The notes: a model not told the origin generated them from the sequence alone. A stretch of 64,000 bases of DNA from Tridacna crocea (GCA_943736015.1 OX031062.1:30353462-30417461); one strand, 5' to 3'. Positions 41,208 to 52,628 are shown, counted from the first letter of the stretch. A program made the numbers and translations.

Positions 41208-42175
41208 TATGGCTGTTAACCCTTTGTAAAACGATAGCTATTTAACTCTTTGCAAAACAACAGCTGTTTAACTCTTAACAAAACGATAGCTTTTTAACTT
41301 TTAACAAAACGATAGCTGTTTAACCCTTTGCCAAGTAATGTTTGGCTCTTTTCCACAAGATAGCTGTTTAGCCCTTTGCTAAAAGATATCTGTAAAACTC
41401 TTTGACAAACGATAGCCTTTTACCTCTTTGCCAAACAATAGCTGTTTAGCTTTAGCCACAGTGAAGCTGTTTAGCTCTTTAACAAACAGAAGCTGAATAA
41501 CTTTTTGTCAAACGGAAGCTGGATAAATCTTTAAAGAAAAAAAGTTGTTTAGCTCTTTGCCAAACAATAGCTGTTAGGCCATTTGCCAAACGAAACAAAA
41601 TAGCTGTCTAGCTCCTTGCCAAACGATAGCTGTTTAACTCGTTGTCAAACGATAGCTGTTTAACTCGTTGTCAAACGATAGCTGTTGAACTCGGTGTCAA
41701 ACGATAGCTGTTGAACTCTTTGCCAAACGAAATCTGTTTAATTCTTTGCCAAACATGACCTCTTTAGCACTTTGCCGAAAGATAGCTGTTTAGGTCTTTG
41801 CCAGACGATAGTTTTTTAACTCTTAGCCAAACGATAGCTACTCGTATTTAGCTCTCTACCAAACGATAGCTGTTTAACTCTTTGCCAAACATAAGCTATT
41901 TAACTCTTTGCCAAACATAAGCTGTTAAACTCTTTTACAAAATGATAGTTGTTTAACCCTTTGCTGAACGATAGCTGTTTTAGCTCTTTGTCAAAAATCT
42001 GTCTTACTCTTTGACAAACGGAAGCTGTTTAGCCCTTTGCCGAAACACTGCTGCTTAACTATTTGCCAAACGATTGCTATTTAACCCTTAGCCAAATGAT
42101 AGCTGTTTAACTCTTTACAAAAGGATAGCTGTTTACCCTCAGCCAAAAGATAGGTGTTTAGCTCTATCCTAAAAG
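41208..42175 (+). repeat. 28-bp minisatellite, about 34 units, like the family H terminus
   Basis: Unit close to GATAGCTGTTTAACTCTTTG plus CCAAAC, repeated head to tail with frequent single changes. TTAACTCTTTGCCAAACGAT is one base change per few positions away from the family H end TTAACTCTTTACCAAACGAC, a copy of which stands 370 bases upstream (40832). Confidence 0.85.
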
Positions 42176-42239
42176 ACATTTTTTTACCAATCCGCAATGA
42201 AAGCATACATGCGCAGACGATGACTTACAAGTGGCTAAA

Positions 42240-42605
42240 CATTAAGGTACCGGCAATTCTCTTTCGATAGGTTTGAAACCATTGTGGGAAAGGCAGAAAA
42301 TGCTGGTTACCTTCCCTCGTTTAAACACGGGAACGTCTGATAAGGCCTATAGGTTAAATTTCAATACTCTAGCTTTTTTTCTAAGCCGACTGAAAAATGC
42401 ACGTTTCCCTTTGCCTTTCTCTTCACCAAACGAAATAATTTAAGACTCCACCGTTTTGAAGCACTTAAAAATGGTTCACATACTGAGATTTGTCTGTGAA
42501 AGAGGAGAAAACATTGTAGGAAAAGGGAGAAATTGCTGATTAACAGCATTTTCTCCTTTTGCCACAATGTTTTCCAAAGACATGTCCGTGCAGCGTCGTT
42601 AGGAT
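42240..42605 (-). mobile_element. Family H fragment and a worn copy
   Basis: 42265-42312 keeps one core arm (CATTGTGGGAAAGGCAGAAA). 42420-42605 runs from CTTCACCAAACGAAATAATT through GGGAGAAATTGCTGATTAAC to CAGCGTCGTTAGG. Confidence 0.6.
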
Positions 42606-42975
42606 TTTTTCTAGAAAGATCTATTTGCTTATCTCTGACATTACACTAAGATTACCTTTAGAAGACGATTATAGAAAGTGACCTTCGGGCTTTTTCATGC
42701 CCTTGAAAGAAACTTAACATGTGCACGTGAAAACGTTCATTTTACCCATTACTGTATGGATATGTATGTCGTTAGATATTCGTGGAAATTATTTTGGAAA
42801 AACATCTTGTAAATGATCGATTTTTCCTTTCCATCCCCCCCCCCCCCCACACACACACTTTGTTTTCCATATCATTCAAAACAATATTCGTATTTCCTTA
42901 AAAATTTGCGATCTGAACATTTTTTCTACTAGCTCAGGATTATTGCAAATAGCTTGTACAATAAGGGGGTTAAAG
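42605..42975. other. Upstream region of the IGFBP-domain gene
   Basis: No repeat recognised except a C-run (42835-42848) followed by (CA)5. Confidence 0.35.
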
Positions 42976-42978
42976 ATC

Positions 42979-42988
42979 TTTAAATAAG
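42979..42988 (+). promoter_or_regulatory. Possible TATA box
   Basis: TTTAAATAAG, 36 bases before the ATG of the IGFBP-domain gene. A start site near 43010 would leave a very short leader. Suggestive only. Confidence 0.35.
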
Positions 42989-43023
42989 CAGTATCAACAC
43001 TGCAGACGGCACTTTAGACAGTG

Positions 43024-44244
43024 ATGCTGCAATACGTTCTGCTGATTTGTTTGTGCTATTTTATTACTATTGAGACGGTCCCCGTCCTCCATTGTGTGAG
43101 TTGCGCAAATGCAACTTGTCCACCGGAACCAGTGTGTCAACTAGACCGGAAACCATGTGGATGCTGTAACGTGTGTACACTAAAAGCAGGAGAAGCTTGT
43201 CACGGGTTCTCAGCCAGGTGAGTAACTAAAATTTATGCACAAATATTTTGGCCAACAATATCTTTACCAAACAAAAAAAAAAAGGACTTGTCCACTTTCA
43301 AAGTCTTTGAAGACGACAAACCAAATGTTTTATAGGATTTGTCAAAGGAAGGGAAGGAAACATTGTGGAAAGAGAAGGAAAAGATGAAATGCAACAAACG
43401 ATTTCATTCGTTGCAGCTAGAGCTGGCTGCATCCAATGAAAAAGCGTATCGGGTGAATGTAAAAATCAAGCTCGATCCGCCAAGGGTAAAGTAGCGTAGT
43501 GAATCGTCAGCCTTGGCTTGCGAAGATGCAAGTCATAGGTCCACCTATGTAGACGTCTTTTTTCCCCCAAAATATTTTTTTCACCATTTCTTTTTTAGAT
43601 TAAGCCCTCTTTCTTTGGGAAAACAAATTACAGTCTGCAATTTTCATCAATGGCTGGTACGGGAGTAATGGTCCTTTGATTTTTGTCCTAATCCAATGCC
43701 TTCTGACACTTGTAGTTGAATGCTATAGAAGTAAGTTTACCTTTTCCAATTGGAAGAATTTGTAAGACGGTGACATTTCAAATAATCATAATCATGATGA
43801 TGATGATGATGATGTAGTATACTGTTCTATCCCACAGATAGATGTAAAGGTATAGCTTGTGTTGGTATAAGGGAATACTTATACTGCTTTGCTATAGAGC
43901 TAGCTTTTGTAGCGATGTGGTAGAGTGTTCGCCTTGAGACCCGGAGGTCCATGGTTCAAACCGCGTCAGTGACGGATGTTTGTAAGAACTGTTACAATAA
44001 AAATAATTAATAATAAACAAGAGCATAATATTATCAACCCTAAAGCTTCAAAGTGCCACTTTTGCGGGAAGTGTAGACCAAGATCGGACTGCACAAACGT
44101 GCAGTCTGATATTGGATAATAATGAAGTACAGAACTAATTAAATTTTTCATTCCTCAGATTCTGTGACTTTTAATACCGATTTAATCTGTCCTCAAAAGC
44201 AAAAGTGATCTTTGATCTTTACTGTCTGATACATGTAGACTTTT

Positions 44245-44282
<38 letters not shown>

Positions 44283-44534
44283 GCAGGCAAAAGCGCGTAA
44301 TAAGTGAGCTTTTCTCTTGGCCGAAATTTATTTAGAAGCTAAAGTAAAGGTTTTACTTATTCTCGTGTCTTTCTCTCTCTTTGCAGTTGTGGAGCCAATT
44401 TGAAATGTTTAACACCAGGTGGAGAATTCGATGAGCGGCCCCCATGGTTTTCGATCCTAACAGGCGTGTGTGTTCCTACGTACCTTACACCGCCCTTGGC
44501 GACGCTGGCTCCGCCCCTACTACAGATAGGCTGA
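43024..44534 (+). CDS. Secreted single IGFBP-domain protein, perlustrin-like
   Basis: Exons 43024-43217 and 44387-44534 join in phase 2 (CCAG|GTGAGT donor, CTTTGCAG acceptor) to give 113 residues. Residues 1 to about 18 (MLQYVLLICLCYFITIET) are a signal peptide. The rest is one insulin-like growth factor binding N-terminal domain with 12 cysteines (24, 27, 32, 38, 45, 47, 48, 51, 59, 66, 72, 93), the number the family uses for six disulphides, and the CGCCxxC signature at 45-51 (CGCCNVC). After C93 comes a short proline-rich tail. Free-standing domains of this type are known in invertebrates, among them perlustrin from abalone nacre, which binds insulin-like peptides. Binding of an insulin-like ligand outside the cell, or a role in shell matrix, is inference. 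ATTAAA at 44586-44591 may serve for polyadenylation. Family H, family V and SINE pieces fill the intron. Confidence 0.9.
43258..43550 (-). mobile_element. Family H and family V fragments in the IGFBP intron
   Basis: 43262-43385 is a reverse family H right arm and half core. 43390-43540 ends with AGCCTTGGCTTGCGAAGATG, the terminus of the 15100-15665 TIR element. Confidence 0.5.
43790..43815 (+). repeat. (ATG)n microsatellite
   Basis: Eight or so ATG/GAT units following ATCATAATC. Confidence 0.9.
43895..44010 (+). mobile_element. tRNA-derived SINE
   Basis: A box-like TAGCGATGTGGTAGAGTG and a perfect B box GGTTCAAACC about 37 bases later, as in a tRNA gene, but the sequence does not close into an acceptor stem. 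It ends in an AT-rich tail (ATAAAAATAATTAATAATAA). Confidence 0.65.
44040..44240 (+). repeat. Repeat P, worn
   Basis: AGACCAAGATCGGACTGCAC and GTGCAGTCTGATATTGGA hairpin, then CTGTCCTCAAAAGC and GATCTTTACTGTCTGATACA. Confidence 0.5.
44249..44282 (+). repeat. (GA)n microsatellite
   Basis: An unbroken run of AG units about 100 bases before exon 2 of the IGFBP-domain gene. Confidence 0.9.
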
Positions 44535-44794
44535 CAGCAGCAATGTCAATTATCTCATTTTGCCTGAAATGAACTTGTACCGATGATTAAAAATAATAAC
44601 ATGAAAGAATGGTGTAATTACTGCAGACGCCCATAACACTGTAGATCCTTCCTCTAGAACCTCTTGCAGACGAATTTTCTTTTTTTTTGTCCTGTGGCCG
44701 ATCTCTTTTAGAAGGGGATATACTTTTTGTTACACTCAGTTTCTACATTTTCATTCTTTCTTTCTTACATACATGTAGTTTGCAGTTGAGCCTT

Positions 44795-44940
44795 GCTCTG
44801 TGAAAAGGGGGTTTAATGCATTAAAAAAAGGTATCGACTCATGTCAGCCTGCGCAGAGTGACATGAGTCGAAACATTTTTGCTATTGGTCAATTTTCTGC
44901 ATGTCAGAGGATCAGCCTTCTTCATGATTCAATCAGATGT
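44795..44940 (+). repeat. Repeat Z, copy 2
   Basis: GCTCTGTGAAAAGGGGGTTT, AATGCATTAAAAAAAGGTAT, then hairpin GACTCATGTCAGCCTGCGCA / GAGTGACATGAGTC. Confidence 0.6.
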
Positions 44941-45740
44941 TAAACAAATTATGGAACCATAGTTACATGATAGCTTGCTTGGTATGAAGCATCACGGAAA
45001 TTCATTGGTCCCTTATTTGCAAAGAGATGATTTCTGTGATCACATGGGAGTCAAGATCAGCAAAGCGCAGACTGTGGTATTAACTATAGATTCTAATGAA
45101 TGCGTAAATACTTTTGTATTCAAACAATGTTTTTATCAAAATTACATGATTCCCTTTTATTGTCAAAGTTGCACAAAAAAACCCCTACTTTACTACACGA
45201 TTGTAAAACAGTTTTAAGCTATGGACTGATCTATTCTGAAAGAAATTGTTGTCATCTATTTTCTTTGCAAGTAGACCTATCTGTTTTCCAACATAAGATA
45301 TAGCGAATATTCATCAGTGATGCACAAATTTTATTTGGCCTGCAATGAGCTGACGGTGCTCGTAAAATGTGCGTTTCCGTCGTTCAGTGCGTCCTCCATA
45401 CGGGTAGCGCGCGATTAACGTAAGAACAGTACATGATCTTGAGTGGTCATTTAGGCCCAAAAAGTCGTTGGATAATAGTACAATTCCCACTCGGTCATCG
45501 TAAAGCTGCGGCACGATTTCCGTGAGGTTTCTGTGAGGAGACTACACGATGACTTCCGAACGAAATCCATACGGATTAACCCCTACGTATGGTATTGCAA
45601 CACTGCAAACCTCTTCCGAGTCGAAGTAAAAAGAAAGTTTCTGCTACATCAGAGAAAATAGGAGGACAGATGCTAATGTGTTTCTGATGTTGATTTGATG
45701 ATTTCTGTGAAAACCGAGGGCAAGTTTTTTTTTATTTCAT
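44940..45740. other. No gene recognised
   Basis: Open frames of up to 80 codons occur but show no domain or splice context. Confidence 0.35.
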
Positions 45741-45910
45741 GGAGTGTCCGTGTTTCTTAGGTAGAGTGTCGGCCTCCTTATGATAAAGTCCCGTGTTCGA
45801 TAACCTGGAGCGGGTAATAACTTAAGCAATATATTGGTGAACCAATTAGATGTGGGTATTGATGGAGTTTCCAGGAGGCAGAATCGAAGGAAATTAGTCT
45901 AAGTTCCGTT
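45740..45910 (+). mobile_element. tRNA-derived SINE, worn
   Basis: TTCTTAGGTAGAGTGTCGGC resembles an A-box region and GTCCCGTGTTCGATAACC a B box, spaced as in a tRNA. The body follows to GATGGAGTTTCCAGGAGGCA. Confidence 0.5.
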
Positions 45911-46077
45911 CCAAGAACTTGTTTCTTAATCGATGTAAAATATATTTTAACTAAACTAATTTTACGGGGAGTTCTTTGTTTAGTTTATAGCACATTTTAT
46001 TGACAATATATTACCAGTTATGCTTGCAGTGTCTATGTTTAAAAGGAACTCAGAGTTTGGCGATTTTCTTTCTGTGA

Positions 46078-46855
46078 CCAGATGGAGGAAATAATCAAAG
46101 CGTTGAGAACGCTGAAGTAGTATTTGTCAAGGAAACCCATTGTGTGGAATTAATAGTTTGAAAAAACAGAGACATATTGTTCAAATATTGGCTTAAAAGT
46201 CAACCCACTAAACAAATGAATACCTTTCCGGTTGAAGGGAGAGTACTCATGACAAAGTTTGGTTTATTTTTGTTTAAGTGGTCTCCTTTTGATCATTAGG
46301 AGGAAGCAAAAGTAACGCCCTTTGACAGTAGGATGCATGACCAAAAGAGAAAAAAATCCTGTTGATATATCGAACAAAATAAAGTTTTTTGCTGAAAACC
46401 ATAATTTTGAAATATTTCTAGCCTTTTACATTTAATTTCCAACATTACAATCAATTACCTCGATCTTTAAATATTCATGAGCAATCAAATGGAGTAGCGC
46501 GCAATCATAGGACGGACAAGCCATGGAACGAATTGGTTTTGGAACGAAAAAGCCCAGGGTCAGTTGGCAAATTTGTATCATTGCGCCCATAAAACGCTAT
46601 GAGTGAGAGAAGCTATTTTCAATCAAAAATAGATATTTCAACGATCGATGGCCTCGCCCAATGTATTTTAATATGCTATTTCAAATTATATATCTGAATG
46701 CCACCGTAAAACTCATTTGTCTGAGAAAAAATAAGTTTTACTGGGTTTATTTCCTTCGGCTTTGCACAAAATAAGATACATCGTTATCAAAATTCAATCT
46801 TGAACTCAAAGTGGTATTGTCTTCGACAAATATTTTTCAGGGGTAGTTATGTTTA
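46078..46855 (-). repeat. Repeat X, fullest copy
   Basis: About 780 bp. Read on the - strand it covers both the left part seen at 39195-39680 and the right part seen at 29330-29775, in one piece. No coding frame and no clear terminal repeat was found. A CAGCGTTCTCAACGCT hairpin lies near the distal end (46100). Confidence 0.75.
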
Positions 46856-46859
46856 AGGA

Positions 46860-47165
46860 TTAGCAAAGACTGAAATCAGTTGATGTGCCATATTTTAGCT
46901 TCTAGTGTAGGCAACTGAGTAATATGAATATAGGCAAAGCCTATAAGCGAGCAGCGCTGCAAGTTTGTGCAACTTTGATAAAGTAGCATAGATTTTCTTA
47001 TCAAATGCCTAAAAAAAGCAAAGCAACTGCAGGTGAACCAACAGAAAAAAGAAAGATAAATGAATAAAATATTAATAATCCCTCTACTTTACCCCCTCCC
47101 TCGCTTTCTTTCCAGCTATTAAATTACTATTCTCAAATGCATCGGAAGTAAGAGGCTAAAAGTGC
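46860..47165. other. No gene recognised
   Basis: Contains the small hairpin ATAGGCAAAGCCTAT (46930-46944), also near 3575. Confidence 0.3.
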
Positions 47166-47262
47166 TGGAATTATAGTATGCCTGAACCCACAACCACCAG
47201 GTCATGAGTCAGGCACATTACAAACCACTGACCTACTTGGCCAGTATGGTTTCATTTCTGAA
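47165..47262 (-). mobile_element. tRNA-derived SINE
   Basis: On the - strand: GGCCAAGTAGGTCAGTGGTT (A-box region) and GTGGGTTCAGGCATAC (B-box region) spaced as in a tRNA, then an AATTCCAGCAC tail. Confidence 0.55.
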
Positions 47263-47645
47263 TTAGGCAAAGGTAATGAAAGCTTTGAATTAATCAGTAA
47301 TGTGCATCTAATGTATGTGATTGTGTTCAAATTAGTATGATGATGTCGTATTTGCTGGCAAAGCAGAAAACAGAGTAACATAATGGCAAATCGCATCTTT
47401 TATTTGAACACAAAATTTGCACATTTTCCTTGATGTGATTTGATAAGAGGTCTGCAGGCTTGTTTATCTCAATGTAAAAATAGCTGATAATTCTCACTGT
47501 GAACTTAAGTCTGAATACAATTTTTTTATGTTCATCAGGGACAACTGCCATTCATGGTATTTATGATTAGATCTATACAGTTTTAGAAATATTGGTTTCC
47601 AATCTTATGAATTCTCCTTTTCCCTGAATAATTTTAAAGTTTTTC
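47262..47645. other. No gene recognised
   Basis: AT-rich spacer. Confidence 0.3.
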
Positions 47646-47868
47646 TTAACCCACAAACCCTACTTTTGTTGCCCCTCAAAAAGAAGCCTTTTGAAAACAC
47701 TGTGGGAAAAGGAGAAAATGCTGGTAACCAGTATTTTCTCCTTCTCCCACAGTGTTTTCTGCCCTTTACAAAATAAATTCAATTTTTCAGTCATTTTTAC
47801 TTTGTGGTCTGCAAATGCTTTCAATTTGGACCAGTCTAAAATTTTCTCGTATGGTAAAGACGAGTTAA
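47646..47868 (+). mobile_element. Family H MITE
   Basis: TTAACCCACAAACCCTACTT to ATGGTAAAGACGAGTTAA. Both core arms carry CACTG/CAGTG in place of CATTG/CAATG. Confidence 0.85.
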
Positions 47869-47869
47869 G

Positions 47870-48120
47870 TACTGGCCGATTTGTTTCGCTCCCTTTACCG
47901 TAAAAGACTATAAAAGTTAGGGAGAACGTCCTTGTGCGCTGCTCACTTTAAATTCGATAGAAGTAAACAGCAAAGCTGTGTAATAGGCAATAAGAGTACA
48001 GTAAAGGGACAAAGATGGTGAATTTATCTAAAAAAAAAAACGGCACTGGTGTGACACCCATCGCAAAACCTAAGCAAGGGAGATCACTGTGCTCAGGCAC
48101 AAGTAAACAGTTTGCTTCGC
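47870..48120. other. No gene recognised
   Basis: Spacer before the duplicated block. Confidence 0.3.
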
Positions 48121-48124
48121 ATTG

Positions 48125-48965
48125 GCCAGGGTCAAAAATGGCTTTTATGAGAGACTCATTTTCCTTTTATGGTATAAAGAAAAATCTTTGAAAAATTTCT
48201 TCTCTCAAACTATTCATTGGATTTCATTGTTGTTTTCACTGTGGGAAAAGGTGAAATTACTCATAATCAACGAAAAGACAAGAAGTCTTTGGAAAACACT
48301 GTTGGAAAAGGAGAAAATGCTGGTAATCAGCATTTTCTCCTTTTCCATCAGTGTTTTTTACTCTATCAAAGAGAAAAATCCTCATTTCATCAATGTTTAA
48401 TTTGTCGTTTGCAAATGCTTTCAATTTGGTCACATCCCAAATTTTGTTGTTTGGTAAAGGGTTAAAGAGGGTTGGTTTACGTAATCCATAGTCCTTTTCA
48501 TATAAAACAAGAGAACCTCTGCACTTTTATTATTCTGGTGAAGGTTTGTTGACCTACTGGTGACTAAGTGCAAAGTGAACAGAAGGGGTGTTAATCCTGG
48601 TGACCTATATAGTTTTCTATATTTAGATGTTTCCCCACCCAAAATGGTTTGTGATGTCCAAGACCCTCTTTAACTATAACCAGATGACAAAATTTTGTAA
48701 CTGCTCATAATTGAAAGATGTTGCAGACAATATAATATAGCTTCAGATTAGTAAAACTTGTATCGAAAAGGGTAGAAATTATTGTGGAAAACTAAGAACA
48801 TGCTCGTTACCGTTATTTTCTTCTTTTCTCGCAATCTTTTTCTTAGCCTTTTCTCTTCAGTTGGTAGCTAAAATGCAGTATTGAATGGTAATTGTTAAAA
48901 ACTTCTCTTCACTGTTACAGAAAAATCAGGCCTGTGGAGCGATACAGGCGCTCAAGCGCCTCTAG
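48125..48965 (+). mobile_element. Duplicated 0.85-kb block with Helitron-like 3' end, copy 1
   Basis: From GTCAAAAATGGCTTTTATGA to GGCGCTCAAGCGCC then TCTAG|TT. Matches 62880-63765 in the same order. The end is a 7-bp-stem hairpin (AGGCGCT CA AGCGCCT) directly before CTAG and a T, the 3' signature of Helitrons. The start TCAAAAA fits a Helitron TC end but the base before it is not A. Inside lie two family H copies (about 48235-48465 and 48671-48895). Confidence 0.55.
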
Positions 48966-48974
48966 TTACCATCA

Positions 48975-51570
48975 GTTTGAAGGTTTTATCTCAGTTGCAT
49001 AGCAGGATAAGGGTTAAATTCTTAACCAACAAATCTACCAAACTATAAATTTAAAGTTTTGTAGTTTTTGGTTTTAAATAGCATCTGCAGATAGGATCTA
49101 CTGTTTGATTAAAAGTTTCTCAAAAGAAGGACTTTGCAAAGGATATGAAATCGTTGTGACAGAAGGAAAATTGCTTGTAACCAGCAGTTTTCCTCAAGAT
49201 TCCAAACATGTTTTCCAAAAGCCTATGTAGTATCCCTAAATATCCGGACTGTCACGTGAAGGGTTAAATTGCATGAGAATTATTCGATAAAAAATGTATA
49301 AGAAATTTAATCATATACAAGCATACTATTGATTTAAAGCTACGGCATAATCTACATAATTATGTGTAAATATGATTTTCTTTGATTCACATATGACGAA
49401 AAAAAAAAAAAAAAAAATGGATAAATAGTCACTTTTCTCAATTAGATACAGTTTATTTACGATATCGAATTATATCCTTTAGCAATCGACCCAATAAATG
49501 AAGCCTATAGACACGTAATGCAAAACTATCGCAGTTGGGATTTTTAAAAAAAAATTTTGGTCTAGGGGAGAAAACTCGTACTGCCTAAGAGTAAGAGAAA
49601 ACCAAGAGTAATCTCCCTTATAATGATCTGCGCCCCCCCCCCCCTTTCTCCTAGACGCTTGACGGATCAAAGTACTTAACACAACACTGGGGGAAAGGTG
49701 ACATGCATGTATCGGTTTTAATCTGTTTTTAATGAAGATTTCAATTAATCTTAACAAGAGAGTTTCATTGACTTTGATTTCGATACAATATCACGCTAGA
49801 ATCTAATTTTTAAGAAAGAACATTTCCTGCTTTATTTCTTGAAATTCGAATGGAATCATCGAGAAAGTTTTGAATCCTGGAAAATCGCCATTTGCAAAGT
49901 TATGAGATTTGCGGACGGCATTCAGTATCATACTCCATAGAATGTACGATCTGATTCTCTGTTTACATAGTCCGCTTGTTTTGTTGAACCTATTAAGTGT
50001 CAAAATCTCTACGAGATACATTTAATGGACTGCAGAGTCTATATATTTAAACCGTCGAAAGAGGTCCACATGTAGGCGTGAAAAAAACTTCAAAGCGCCA
50101 TATGCAATAATAGTTGTCTTTGCAACCAGTGTTGATTAAGATCAGACTGCACAGAACGTTCAGTCTGGTCTTGATCTACACTGTCCGCTTTGCTTAGACA
50201 TTCTTCACAAAAGCAACCTTGATAATGTAACTGTTTGGGAGAAGATTCTAGACTGAACATTTGTGTTAAGTTTATTTGACGCCCTAGATAGTTGTCAGTA
50301 TAGGGGACAGCTTTAGGGTTCAATTTTGAATCTACCTCATATATTTCTACAAACTAGAAGTTTTGTTTTGAACTAGTTTATAAGATAACGTTTCAATATT
50401 AAGCGGTATCTGTCGACATTGTCCGTAAATGAAAAAATATTTTTCTTGGTAAGTGTGCGTTTATTTATCATTGTGATATCATATACTCTCTAATTTGATT
50501 TAATAATATCTGTTACCTCAGAGATATCTTACCAAATGATGCATTGTTATTCTAGTGAAATCTTACCTTAATTCCAAATTCAAATATTGGCGTTATAAAT
50601 TGTCATGAAATAAAAGGAAGACTACCTACCGCCTGTTTTGACAAATAATATGTCGTACTGAATTAATTTCTGTCGGGTGCATGTCGATTTTAGAATAGTT
50701 GAAATTAACAATTTTACCATACGAACTGATTCAAAGTCGTTACAGCTACATGAAAAATTATCGCTTGTCAAACAGATCGCCTCTACAGACGTTACCGTGT
50801 TTATTCGTCCTCGGTTTTACGCTTGCTCTTTGCTGGCATTTTTTGTAAGGTGCACAGGCATATAAGGACTATAGGCATGAGGGGGAGGTTCCATTGTCCC
50901 GCCTACTGCTTCTACCATTCAGGTACTATAGCCACAGTCATTTAGCACTACCGGAAAAAGCCAAAGCGAGGCTTTGGGTGGAGCCTGTCTCTTGTAGACC
51001 TATCTTCAAAGGTAACGACGTGAAGCAGTCAGAAATAAGCGCTTTCCTCTTCAATAAGGGAAGCAACTCTGACATTACTAATAACATAATTTTGTATGAG
51101 TTGTCTCCCATTGACCATTGCTAGTTCATCATTCTATCGCGATGGCCTTAAATTGTGGACGAAAATCAGTTTAGAACAAAACACCAAGCACAAGCGACGG
51201 TAAAATGGAATAAATAAGCGAAGGAAGGGAACAAGAAAGTAAATAAAACAATGGACAAAAAATACATGATAATGTTTTAACAAAATATCAGTTGAAACGA
51301 CATGAAGGAACCGGAAATAAAAACAAGGAGACGAGATAGTTTTCCTTGATTTCTTGTGATTTGACGGGTGCTTCTTGTTGTTAGTCGTACATTTCATAAT
51401 CTAACACAAAAAATCGCGTGTATCTTCACATATAAAGGGAAAACAATCCACAAAATACTGGAATCATTGATGAGTTTTATTTTCACAGTGTCCGGGTTAT
51501 ACATATATTCGGATAAAAGTTTGGCTTTGTAGCAGAAACGTAAAAGTTCTGTTCTTAAAAAACTTCATTT
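48975..51570. repeat. Duplicated 2.6-kb block, copy A
   Basis: Aligns from AGGATAAGGGTTAAAT to TTCGGATAAAAGTTTG with 56965-59790, at roughly 75-85% identity by eye, with small gaps. It contains a reverse family H remnant (49027-49266), a repeat P piece (50110-50190) and the conserved core at 50780-51125. A C10 run (49633-49643) is private to this copy. No protein gene was recognised. Confidence 0.8.
50801..50910 (-). promoter_or_regulatory. Conserved promoter-like core, copy A
   Basis: On the - strand: a GGCGGGAC box, CCTTATATGCC (TATA-like, 50857-50867) and, 18 bases on, ATGCCAGCAAAGAGC opening a 12-codon frame MPAKSKRKTEDE then stop (50801-50839). Across about 85 bases only two or three differences separate it from the B copy, far fewer than in flanking DNA. 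Interpretation as a promoter or first exon is inference. Confidence 0.4.
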
Positions 51571-51630
51571 AAGTTTTGAAAAATAAGTAACAAAAAAAAT
51601 GGAGGAAAAGTTTGGTAAAAATTTAACTAT

Positions 51631-51860
51631 TTAGAAGATAATAAACTATAGGCCTGCATCAAATTGGAAGCAATTTAGCAGACGACAAATCTAAAAGTTG
51701 GTCAAAAGATGACTTCTGTCCTTGATAGGATAGGAAAAATGAAATGATAGGAAAAACCAGAAAATGCTGGATAATAGTATTTCATCCTTCTTCTATAGTG
51801 GTTTCAAAAAATCATAGAGTTCTCAAGGATATATTTTGAAGTTGGGGACTGTGTACCTTC
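51631..51860 (-). mobile_element. Family H MITE, worn
   Basis: AGATAATAAACTATAGGCCT, TTAGCAGACGACAAAT, then AGGAAAAACCAGAAAATGCT and GTATTTCATCCTTC. Confidence 0.5.
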
Positions 51861-51867
51861 AGTCCGA

Positions 51868-51962
51868 CTCTGAAGGCTTGCTCCGATGCTATTGTTGTTA
51901 TTTAGTCTCTGCTGTGGAGACCAAATAACAAAAATAGCATTGGAGCAAGCATGCAACCACTA
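51868..51962. repeat. Strong inverted repeat
   Basis: GCTTGCTCCGATGCTATTGT and TGTTATTTAGTCTC pair with GAGACCAAATAACA and AAAATAGCATTGGAGCAAGC, about 34 bases per arm with a loop of about 8. Not part of family H. Confidence 0.75.
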
Positions 51963-52393
51963 GGCATTGTATATACCTGTAGACTGAAGGATTTCCCAAG
52001 TGTTATTTTGTAATTGGGTCTTGGAGAAGAGAAACATTTAAAAAATGGCATCGAAGCTCCCCTTTGGATCGAATGTAGGCTTTGTACATAGATCCTTTTC
52101 TTATTGACCAACAAATCTAAAGTCAGTTCTATAACATGATAACAAACCATTCTGTCAAACTGAAGAAAACATTTTGTATGTTTTGTTTTGGCCACAGGGT
52201 TCTGAAGCATTGTCAGCCCATGGATACATGTAGATGATTTCTTAATGTGTAAAATACAGTGTGGTTGGAATGATGAAATTTGCCATAAAAAGGGTAGAAA
52301 AACCTTGTTGGAAAAGGAGACAATGCCATTTATTATGGTGGTTTGAAAACAATGAATGTCTTCAAAAACGATGGCTTGTTGCGTACAAGATAC
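51962..52393. other. No gene; worn family H piece
   Basis: 52285-52330 has AAAAGGGTAGAAAAACCTTG and GGAAAAGGAGACAATGCC. Nothing else recognised. Confidence 0.35.
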
Positions 52394-52628
52394 TTAACCC
52401 ATTACCGCATAATCCCTACTTTTGACGACCCAGAGAAAGAAGCCTTTAGAAAACATTGTGGGAAAAGGAGAAAATGCTGATAATCATTACCAGCATTTTC
52501 TCCTTTTCCCAGAATGTTTTCTATACCCTCACAAAACAAATTTCAAATTTTAAGTCACTTTTATCTTGTCGTCTTCAAATGCTTTCGATTTGGACAAGCC
52601 TAATACATTGTTGTATAGTAATAAGTTA
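52394..52628 (+). mobile_element. Family H MITE
   Basis: TTAACCCATTACCGCATAAT to TGTATAGTAATAAGTTAA. The hairpin tip is enlarged (GCTGATAATCATTACCAGC). Confidence 0.85.

Noticed and set aside
43895-43985. Possible functional tRNA gene
   Set aside because: The A and B boxes are present but there is no acceptor stem or proper anticodon arm, and an AT-rich tail follows, so it is called a SINE.
44975-45303. Two overlapping frames of 67 and 80 codons
   Set aside because: The composition is not protein-like enough and no domain is visible; the length is within chance for AT-rich DNA.
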